A stretch of DNA of 64,000 bases from Zygaena filipendulae (Eukaryota; Arthropoda; Insecta; Lepidoptera; Zygaenidae): positions 1,552,501 to 1,616,500 of the forward strand of contig OU015660.1 of assembly GCA_907165275.2 (NCBI GenBank), given 5' to 3'. Below, piece after piece: positions 24,840 through 36,100 of the stretch. The notes below the pieces were generated by a model. It made no database searches, was not told the DNA's origin, and worked only from the letters and a program-made list of their open reading frames with translations. Every line of letters begins with the position of its first letter. Position 1 is the stretch's first letter. The position numbers were made by a program, and so were the translations under genes.

Positions 24840-25140
24840 TTATTTATCTGGGTTGTTTATCAGCCGAAGTATAGGGGTGTGAGAAAATCAATAAGACAAC
24901 GCATGCGCGATTTAGGGAGGCGGTGTCATGGCAACGACACGTTGCTTAAAGTGGCTTCTACAATTTGTGCTATCCTGGTACCGCCGCCCACAAAATCTGA
25001 AATTTTCCGGCCCTCTTCCTGGTTTTCCCGGAAGCGGAAGACCTTCCACTTCCGTTCTGTAGGGCGGGCGGAAAAAATGTCCGCTGAAATCGAAATTTCC
25101 GTCAGGATGTACCAGGGAATAAGAAAAGGCGGTTGAGTTC
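24840..25140 (+). promoter_or_regulatory. GC-richer island with promoter-like motifs
   Basis: In an AT-rich gap: ACGCATGCGC (NRF1-like), CATGGCAAC (RFX half-site), CCGGAAG and CTTCCACTTCCG (ETS-like), then a 19-codon frame starting ATGTCCGCTG at 25078. It could be a promoter with a short exon or a repeat fragment; no downstream exon found. Confidence 0.25.
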
Positions 25141-25307
25141 CTTGGTTCGCTGACTTCGCTGAGTCTAGGCTATCTATCTATCTATCTATACTATGATATT
25201 CCGCATTCCACGATTCTGTTCATTGAATATTGTTACCAAAATTGAGAGGGGGCGATAAAAGAAGAATAACCAAGAACAAAATAGTTTTTGAATTTCTTTT
25301 CTGTCTG

Positions 25308-25500
25308 TCTGTTCGCGATAATCTTAGAATCTACTGAACGAATTGTCATGCAGTTTTCACATGTAGGTATACTTGTATTAAGCTTAGCCTGGAGCAACGT
25401 ATAGGCTAAGTTTCATTTAAATCGGATTTCAGGGGAAAAAGTTTTTATTTAAAAACATTTAAATTTTCACGCGGGTCAAACCGCGGGGCACAGCTAGTAT
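25308..25500 (-). repeat. Core repeat, long-tail variant
   Basis: Reversed; CTGTCTGTTCGCGATAATC to CGGGGCACAGCTAGTA. Confidence 0.6.
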
Positions 25501-25536
25501 ATTATAATAATAATAATCTCAATAAGGTAGGATATA

Positions 25537-25889
25537 TACAACGTGTTAATGAATTAATTGAAAACCTGATACACCTCATTTAAAAAAAAAAATAATAGTA
25601 TGATTAAAATATATTTTATGTAGAAAAAATTTATACTTTAAAAGTTATTCAACATTATAGTTTAGAGGTGACCTATCTACGAAATCCCAAGCGCTAAGCT
25701 AGCGCCTACCGGTTCTAATTTTTTTCTGCGGGCGGCGTACGCGCCAACCATTGTATTATAAATAATTTAGACATGGGCTAGTAAAAATGAAAAAAATATA
25801 ACCCATATTAAAACATAGTGCAATCGATTCGCTAGTTGATTCTGAGTAAACTACTTTCTAGTTTTCAGTTAATTCATTAACACGTTGTA
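25537..25889 (+). mobile_element. MITE family A, full (copy A2)
   Basis: 353 bp between TA dinucleotides. Both terminal repeats are present; the interior GC-rich core contains GCGGGCGGCGTACGCGCC. Confidence 0.85.
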
Positions 25890-26204
25890 TAGATAAAAGA
25901 GTAATTAATATCACTGTTAAAAATAAAAAAATATGTCTTTATTCAACTTTTCTGTAATAATCTATGTAGGTACAAGTAGTTTTTAGTTAATTTTTTTTTA
26001 ATACTAATTACATCTTGCTGTTTTTCTTTTGCCTGTATCCATCCATTGCTAACAAGATGTTGCGAAAAAGGATGAAGGTTTTGGATAAAGGGTTATTTAA
26101 ATTTGAACTGTTTCTTAACATAACAATTCACAACTTAAAGCTAACTTAGAACCAATTTAAACAAGTCGGTTAAGGGAGTAATTTCTCAATTCGTCTGTAT
26201 TTTT

Positions 26205-26275
26205 AACCGACTTCCCGAAAAGGAGGAGGTTGTCAATTCGACGCGTACCTATGTTTGTTTTAATGTAACTATACC
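26205..26275 (+). repeat. Repeat K (AACCGACTTCCCGAAAAGGA)
   Basis: Shared, reversed, with 14599-14646 and 15966-16030 (CTTTTTGGGAAGTCGGTTAA). Confidence 0.55.
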
Positions 26276-26289
26276 TACGGATATGTACG

Positions 26290-27144
26290 CGTACGGTTAT
26301 GAATGAGGACGAATGAGGCCTGGGCGAAGGAAGTGCGTAAGGAACGTAGCGGATGGAGGTGCAAGTCTCTGCCTACCCCTCTGGAATAGTTCATAGTTAT
26401 AGTTCATAGTTTATTTATTGGTAATATTAATAGTATTACAAGTCATACGTAAATTTTACAATATTATAGGTAGATAGTATAATAGTAGGTAGATATAAGT
26501 TTTCATGTTAAAAATAACAAAAAACAAAAAACAATATCCAGTACTTGCAATACAAATGCTTGAGCTTATTTAAATTGTTTCTTCGTCTATAATCTATATA
26601 AACTCACTCGTTTTATTATAATTTATTAAATTCACTCATTTTATGCGATAGTTAAGTAGCTATAGTGGCGATACCAATATGATAGGTATAGGCATCAAAA
26701 AGTTAACTGAGGTTTTTTTTTATTTGGGCTTTTGTTAATTAATTTATATTACCTAGTATGTTTTATTGTTAAGCCTTTATATAGATACGTTTTCTTTATT
26801 ATATTTTTAATTTTAAATCCTACTTATAGCTAGTTAATTACTGAGAATCTGATCGTAAGCAGTCATTTATGTAAGAGACAAGTTCCTAAACTAAACCACA
26901 GCGAATCCTATAAAGCTTAGGGATTAGTGTACAATTTTATATACGTACTTGCTGTCTTACATTGGTTACAATAAAGAGCGTTTTTAATTAGTTTTTTCAC
27001 TATCAAAGTGATAATATGATTATACCTAATGATAATATGAGCACTTGAGAAAAATCTCAACTTAGTTTATCTGCTTTTGTATCCTCATCGGTTGAAGACT
27101 AGAAAACGTTAGTTTGTTCCAATGGTCTCTTCAGTTCCGCCGGT
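26290..27144. other. 3' flank of transporter B, no gene
   Basis: AT-rich; no clear minus-strand AATAAA close to the TGA. Confidence 0.5.
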
Positions 27145-30100
27145 TCATACCGGCTCGTGGGTTTCGTTCTGAGCCGGCTCCTCAGTCTGTTTCGTGGCGC
27201 CTTTGCTCTTCGCCTTCCCGGGGAGTGTGAAGCACAACAGAGCACACACTGTAACAAAGTCATTGTTATGCTAAATACCACTGAACACACACTGCGTAAC
27301 ATACAACTATATACATCGTGTTAATGAATTAACTGAAAACTAGAAAACTAGAAAGTTTGCTCAGAAACGACTTACGAATCGATCGCACCATGTTTTAATA
27401 TAAGTTATTTATTTCATTTTTACGAGCCCATTTCTAAATTATTTATAATACCTATTATAATTGGCGCGTACGCCGCCCGTAGCAAAAAAATCGAATCGGT
27501 CATTGACGCGTAGGTGCGGGCGTAGCGCTTGAAATTTCGTAGATCGGTCACCTCCAAACTAAGGTTTAATAACTTTTAAACTATTAATTTTTTCGATATA
27601 TATTTTACTTTAATCATATTATTGTTTATTTTCTTAAATATGGTGTATCGGGTTTTTGGTTAATACATTAACACGTTGTACATCCACGAACAAAAACAAA
27701 AACGTTAGTTAAAAGTTAAAAGTCGTCGTCAAACGTTGCGTTTCCAGCTGTTTTGCAACGTTTACTTCTCGATGCTAATTGCATCAAGTCATCGATTCTT
27801 TACACGAGAACGCTAACTTGACTTTGTCGTGAATCATTTGTTTCAGGCTATTTGACAAAATTTTAGTTTCTAGTCCGTCGTGTAGATTAATAATAAATAT
27901 TGTAGGACACGTATTTTTTATTTTTCACGGCAATACATTGATCTGGTACAGTTATACGTCAAGAGCCCCTAATGGTGTTTATTATTTTGACCTATCTACA
28001 TTATAATAACTGATGGACTAAATAGAATTTTGATTTCATACCCCGGACCCGGAATTCGGCAACATGCATAGAACTTTATCATTATAAATGAATGTTCTAT
28101 GTTCGTAGGTTCGTTCGTATAAGTAGCAAGTGGCGAGTAACTCACAGATAAGAATTCCACCGAACATGTAAAAACCAGCGCCGCAGTTGACCTTCAAAAA
28201 GACACCGATAAGGTTGGAGCCCAGCACAGAGCCCACCCTCCCCATCATCATGGACAGACATATAGCCATCCCTCTGTAAAATAAAAATTTAATTAATTAA
28301 TATCTAAGAAAAGCGCATAGAAAATTAACTTTCGTTGACGACCCGATTGGCGCAGTAAACCAAGTCACCATGCCTGCCCGCTAATCAAGGGGTTCCGAGT
28401 TCGATTCCAGGTGGGGGTGGACTTTGTGTGATGAACACAGGTTTCCATTTTCTCTGTGTAACTCTATGTTTCGATGTAGGCACATTAATTGTATGATTTA
28501 ATTTTTGTAATGTACATTTTACTAAATCTGTTCATTAGATCGAAAAAGACATAGGCCCGTATTCCAAAAGGTTACTCAAGTCATGAATCTAGTTTTAAAA
28601 CTAATTTCAAGTAAAGCTTTAATTTTAGAACCTTACTTGAAACGAGATTCATCAATCAACAATCAGCTGAGTATGTCCTTATTCTAGAACGATACTTGAG
28701 TATTAAACTACACTCAAGCAAAGATTTGATCTTTGATTACGTAAGTCCTGTCGAGACCACTCTTGAGAATAGATCTAACGAGATTGTTTTGAACTTTTGG
28801 AAACATGGACATTTTCAAGGATATGAAAATTTATTTGATTTGAGCAGCGAAAGGCTGTAATTGTCACTTTTTCGATAATCTAATTATACATTTCTAGTGA
28901 GAGTAATACGCAATAAAAAATATTTAAATAAAATTAAAATTGATTTTGTTTTAATCATAGAAGTAACATTAACTAACAAAGATAATATAATCATTACCGT
29001 GTTCAATGATCCAATTCGGTTGACTATATTTACTTACTTACGTTATAACCACAATTATATTCATCCATCCCGTTTTAGGTAGGTACGTAAAATTGGTTAA
29101 AATCACTAAACACTATTTACTCCGGCGGTTGAAACTGCGTGGAACCGATTATTATATTATCTGTGATTGTGTCAACCAATCAGAGGTCAAAATCTCTATT
29201 CAACATTAGTTTCAAGTAATAAGAACCAATCAGAGTTCAGAATCTCTACTCAAGACTAGTTTCAAGTGATTAGAACCTAAAACGCATTCTATAATAAGAT
29301 ATACGCTTGAGTTATGATCTGAGCCTAAAACTAATCTCAAGTGAAACGTGATCTGAGTCACCTTCTGGAATACGGACCATAGACTATAGGACAATATTAG
29401 GTAAATACCACAATAGCGTGTAAAACGCGTTGAAGTCTTCAAGTTTAAGTCCAAAATACGCGTACCTAATCAAGAAGTCTGTATTCGATATCCATGAAAA
29501 CTACGAAGACGTTGGTAAACTTGGCGTCTTTACCTATGGTGCAGGGTGTGCGTTGCACACGGGCGTAGCGGTCCTAAGGGGCGCCGAGCGTCGCTCCATT
29601 GGGGTTTGACAGTTTGTAGTAATTTGATGTGCTTTGTACCCATTCCATTTTGACCGCGCGCTTATCTACTAGGGGGCGCTAGGGTAATGTTTGCACACGG
29701 GCGCTACATGGGCTAGAGACGCCATAAACTTCAAAATAGCACCCTAGTTAAAACGAAAATTATTTCAAAATTTTTTTTTTAATACAGTTGCTCAAAAAGT
29801 GGCGTATTGCAGGGACGTTTAGCGTTCGGGATGTGGGCTATTACATACTCGAGCTTTTTGTTTACCTTTCCCGAACTCGTGCGTTCTCTTTGCCAACTGT
29901 CAAAAATGGCGACACGACTTTGACACACTTTTTGCATTGCGAAACGTAGGTTTCGCATTACTAATACGACTAGCGCCATCTCTTGATCACAGTTGGAACT
30001 TAGTTGAGTTTGTTGTGTTTTTTGATATTTTATTAAATTGCTTAATTTTTTCGTAACTGTATTAAAAATAGTTGTTCAGTACACGTGCGGAACCGTCATT

Positions 30101-33100
30101 GCAACTAGTTCCGACTGTCAACCCTCACCTTCGGCTGCGCCTCGGCTCGGGTAGACATTTGTCGGAACTCTTTGCAATGACAGGCTTTCCGCACTTATAA
30201 TGAAATATACTATTATCGATATACTCGTAAAAATCAATTGCGGAACCTTAGCAGTCATAAAACCAGCTCGAAAAACCTCTATAGTCTATATACCTACCGA
30301 TATTTAGTGGGGAATAAGCCCACTGCGACCGCATTCATCAAGCCGATACACGATCCAGACATTTGGAAGATTGCGAATAGTATAACACCACTCTGTTGGC
30401 TTTGCACTACGTGGGCGCAGATGCCGCAAATGCCTGAAGCACCGATGATGACGATGAGGATCAGCTTCTTGCCCAGGAAGTCCACGAGGAAACCAACTAT
30501 GATGTACATGGAGCAAAACACCAGCCCGATGTAGATGGAACGTTCGAAGGTGTCAGTATTCATGGTGTCGTCGCAAACGATCTGCAACCAATTAACAACG
30601 AAGTTATTAAGACACACGCGATAAAATCGTGTCGTGTTTGCATAACCTAGTCTCTGCTTATAAAGAAATACTTTTTGAATAGCCGCAAAAATATAACACG
30701 TTTTAAGGTCCATTTGTATCTACAGACATTGAGCGTGCCAGACGCGTGCCCAGAAAAAAATGTCGGAAAAAACCAACGTACACCGTTTATTTTAAAATAA
30801 CGTCTGCACGGTTCCGATGCTCTAGAATGCTCGACGTGTAGCCACAGTCACTTAGTACGTACCTAGTGCCTACAGAAATGAACCGCGAGACAAAATATTC
30901 ATTCCGCGAATATTGGCCCGTGTCGTCGGCGTCTGCGCGGCCGTCTTACGATAGATATGAATAAGTCAATACGCACTGTATAGGAGAATATTATATTGTC
31001 TGCGACGGAACGTGTAGGGCACGCTCAATGTCTGTAGATACAAATGGACCTTTGATCACCGCGCTATGTATGGACATAACGTGCAAGACACATTTAACGA
31101 CATACCGCAGTTCCATTGTCGCTTTGTGCTGTTGTAGCGTCTAGAATGTCACAAATGCCCGAATCTTGTCCTTCATGATTGGCCAGAGCGTTCAAGATTG
31201 TCGGAAACCACACGTAGAAGCCGTTAACTCTAAAAAAAAAAAATTGTAATTATAAATATTGCTACCAGCAATGAAGCGTAGTTGTCTTTTCCTATAAAAT
31301 TCTGATTGGCTCATGTCACAGGTTTGCAGGAGTTGGGGTTCTTTGCGGTAGTATATCTACGCCTCTATCACTACTCACTACCTTTGGGAAATTGATAGGT
31401 ATACGCCACACATTTGCGTTGGTAAAGACCAAGCCACAGATAATATAATGACCAAGCCAAGGGAAAACTGGTAGTCTATATCTTCTTAATATATATAAAT
31501 CACGTGTCACGTACTGAACGGATTTTGATAATATTTTGTAACCATTTATAATATGGTCCAACTTAAAAGATAGGACAGTTTTTATCCCGGAATTCCCTCG
31601 GGAACTGAAGGACATAGAGTACTTTTTTCCCGCAACTTCCGCGGGAACTCTGAAATTACCGCGGATGAAATCGCGGGGGACAGCTAGTAATATGAATCTT
31701 TAATTCACTTGGTCACGGTATTACGCGTGAACGGCTGGACCAATTTCGCTAATTCTTTTTTGTTGTGTTTGTTATTATAAGGAGATCAAGAAGAATATGA
31801 AGGAAATTTGTAGTTCCTGCGGGAATTCCGAAACTCACGCGGGTGAATCTTCGAAACGGTTGGACCGATATTGACGGGACTTTCACTGCTAATTAGCTGA
31901 TGTTAAAAGGAGTAAATTAGGCTACTTTGGAGTTCCTGCGGGAATTCCGAAACTAAAGCGGGTGAAACTGTAGGGCACAGCTAGTTTATAATGAAGATAA
32001 ACTTACGAGGCAAATATTCCGAATTGTACAAAGCAAGTGAGCAACATCCAGGGCAGAAGAGGCATCTTGAACAAGGGAACTGTCTGGTCCCGCATTGAGG
32101 CCCAGATGCCGACTTTTCCTGTCTTACTCTCCGAAGACGAGGTTTGATTCTCGTTGATCAACATCTTGACCTGATTACATTGGTAAACATTATTAAATAT
32201 ACTTAGACTATATCCATCGTAATTTGTGGATTTTAGAAAAAACAAATCAGGGTAAAACGACTTTTTGAATAGTGCGCTTATTTTCTTTCTAGATAACTAA
32301 CATTGTACAATATTATAAATTCTAGTTACTTTGTGTCTGGTATTTAGGTCCTGACAGGAGAGAAACTAGCGCCAGAAGTCAATATAAAGATATTTCGTCC
32401 AAAAAGAAATCGAAAATAGAAAATATTAGGTACTAGCTGTGCCCCGCGGTTTCACCCGCGCGAAAGGTTTTTATACAACAACTTTTTTTCCCGAAATACG
32501 ATTTCAATGAAACAAAGCCTATATGTAGCTCCAGGCTAAGCTTAATCTACCTGTAGAAACTGCATGTCAATTTGTTCAGTAGATTCGGAGATTATCGCGA
32601 ACAGACAGACAGACAGACCGACAGAAAAGATTTTTAAAAACTCTTTTTTGTGGTTGGTTCTTCGTTTATCGTCCCCTATCAGTTTTTGTTAAAAATATTC
32701 AATGTACAGAATCGCGGATTCTTCTCGTTTATTATAGTATAGAAGATAAATGACTTAATTTGACAATAATACCTGCTGCAGTATTTAAATTCAAAGTGCC
32801 AAAAAGGCCACTTTTGGCTATTCTTAATGAAATGTATCGCAATGCTTCAGTATGATTATTATTATTAAAAATGTATAATTCACCAATTTTCATAATTACT
32901 GTGAATTTGTTTATTTATTTAATTAATAATTCAGGCAGGCGCAAATAGATGCCTGTATCCAGTACCTAATTCACTATTACTTTTTATCTTTCAATTTCTT
33001 TTTAAATGAAATAGGTAGATATCTTAGAAGATATGATTTCTGCACTCCTAAGTGCGTCATGGTGCGTCTTAAGTTAAAGACTCACCGGAAATTGCTCCGC

Positions 33101-36100
33101 GGGCGCCCTCTTGTTCACGGCGTACATTTTCTTCACGACATCGAGGCACGCCTGCAGTTGGCCCGTAGCGTTCAGATACTTGGGGCTTTCAGGCGCGAAG
33201 GTGAGCAGTATGGGGCCCAGTGCGAAGGGCACTGCGCAGACTACCACCAGCAACCTCCAAGGGCGGTAGTCGATGCCCAAGAACGGAATCGGGTAGGCGA
33301 ACTCGAGGGGCAGTATCAGCCATGAAAGTGCTAAGGATAGAACAAAAACAAATGATAGATAATCATTCCACAACACACAGATCTTCTTGATCTTCTTCTT
33401 CTAAGTTTGTTACGTGGATTAGAATAAATTGAAGTTTTTTAGCCTAGGTATTCTTCTTCTTTGGGCATAGTAGAGAAAAATTTCGTTACGTGTTACGGTT
33501 ACAGCTATGCATGCATGCTATGCATGAATTTATGTGTGTATTATGTTTTTTTTTTTTCATAAAAACATATTTAATTGATATGTTTGTCATAATTTCTTGG
33601 TTGATCATTTTGTGGGGTTGCTCAAAAAAAAGTAGACATCCTTTATTACAAATGTCAGGAATACAAAGGTTTTTATAATATTATCCCAGAATTCTTGTGC
33701 AAACTCCGAAACTAACATAGGTCTCAGAATATTATTAACTAGCTGTGCCTCGCGGTTTCACCCGCACGAAAGGTTTTTATACAACAACTTTTTTTCCCGA
33801 CATCCGATTTCAATTAAACAAAGCCTATATAGGCTAAGCTTAATCTACCTGTGAAAACCGCATGACAATCGGTTTAGTAGATGCAGATATTATCGCGAAC
33901 AGACAGACAGAAAATAATTTTAAAAACTTTTTTTTGGGCTTGGTTACTCCTCTTTTATCACCCCTCTGAATTTTAGGTAAAAATATTCAATGTACAGAAT
34001 CGCAGATTCTACTCTTTTATTATACCTAGTATACCTACATAGAAGATATAATCCTGTATGTATGGGTCAAACCACAGGGAAGAACAGCTGGTCTCTTATA
34101 ACGCGACTACGTAAGCGGCTAACCTACTAGCCTAAGGTATTCCGATTTCCGGCCATCTTCTTAGAAACCCTAATGTCACTAGGAATATGGCTTGTATTAT
34201 TTTATAGATATTTTAGGAAGATCAGCAGCACGCAACTCGATTAAATTTATTAATTGCTAATAGGTAATTAAGACGTTTTCACATGTTCAAAAAAAAAAGG
34301 TATAGTATAACAAAAGTAGTGGGGTAGAACCATTCACCTGGTAAAACCACAGTGCCAATCCCAACAAAGGAAGCTCCGAAGGTCACCATCTTGTCTCGGT
34401 GCTGTAGATTGTTGAATTCGCCGAGATAAGTGTAAGTCAGTGCTGATGACGCCGACATGCTGGCGAAAAATAAAAATGGTTTATACAACGTCTTAATGAA
34501 TTAACTGAAAACCTGATACACCCCATTTAAAAAAATAAACAATAATATGATTAAAATATATTTTATGTCGAAAAAATGTATCCTTTAAAAGTTATTCAAT
34601 ATTAGTTTTGAGGTGACCTATGCTACGCCCGCGCTACCGGTTCGAATTTTATTGCTGCGGGCGGCGTACGCGCCACATCTTGTATTATAAATAATTTAGA
34701 CATGGACTAATAAAAATGAAAAAATTTAAACCTGTAATAAAACATAGTGCGATCGATTCGCTAGTTGATTCTGAGCTAACTACTTTCTAGTTTTCAGTTA
34801 ATTCATTAACACGTTGTATAAAAACAGGAAATAGATGTTTTCATACGTTATACATATAAACAAAAACAATATATTTCTTAGAAGTTACGGATATTATAAA
34901 CTATTTAAATCCGATAAAACAAATTATCGTTACAGATATGATTTGCCATAATCTCAAATAAATATCTACAACAATTGAACATGATATTCCAATTAACAAT
35001 GACTAATTATTTAATATTACGACATAATTATTAATCACCCTTACTAATATTATTAACACGAATGTGAGTTTGTTTGTTACGCTTTCACGTCTTAACTATT
35101 CAACTCAGACGAAAACTTCTTATTTGGGTTGAGCTATACAACCAATCAATCATCAAGTTTGCACCTTTGCTGACATTTCTATACCCTTATACAAAAAAGG
35201 AAACGGGGTACTTTTTATCTCGATATCCCAGCAGAAACTGATGGCGAAGGCACAACCGCTTAGATGATATACGTAGGTGAACTCACAACACAGACGAGAG
35301 GAACTGGAAGACCGCGAAGACAGCCAGGTTGGGTGAGAAGCTGGAGACCACCGACAGCAGGAATGACAGCACCATGGTGTACCGCATGACGGGCCTGCGA
35401 CCGCGCGTGTCCGCCAGCCAGCCCCACAGGTGCGACGTTAGAATTATCGCTGGAATAGGGATGTTGACGACTTTTGAAAATCAAAATCCTAATTAGTCCG
35501 TCAGTTAACGGACTAACGGACGGATAAATAACGGACATCTATTTTTTGCTTTTTCAAATTAATGAAAATATACATAGATTTTTAATATAATATCAATGAT
35601 GGGGCTCGTGACGTCATTAACCGCTATAAGCCCCCACACAAACTGCACCGGATAGTGACGTCACGCGAAATTTAAACTCAATGTATCGCCGGCAACTATT
35701 TTTTTATTACGTTAAAAAAAGTAAAAATACGTGTCCAATATTTTTTATTAATCTACAAACCGGAATTTAAAAAAAATTACTCAACTAGTCCATTATTAAA
35801 CACCGCAACGGCTATACGTTACAATCCTAACATCCATGGCCACCCACGTAAGAGGTAGGTATTATTGATATAATATTTATTGGTGAGTATTTACTCACCA
35901 ATAAATGGCATAGCAGAGAGCCACCCTCGCTGCGACAACGTGAGTTCCAGGTCGCACTGCGCCGCCGGGATCACGTAGCCCAGCACCAGACTCTGCATTA
36001 TCATGCCCATCAGGATGGTGCCGCAGACCAGCATATGCGCTATATTGTACAGCCCGACACCTGCCAGAGAATATTGCAACTTAGTCTCCGCGAAATTAAT

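Noticed and set aside
28036..28145. Extension of transporter B exon 9 to a stop within this stretch
   Set aside because: A gtgagt donor at 28145 and an in-phase last exon at 27248-27145 give a family-like C-terminus.
28339..28480. tRNA gene
   Set aside because: B-box-like sequence but no cloverleaf, and the same unit occurs at 2.0 and 52.6 kb; it is a SINE.
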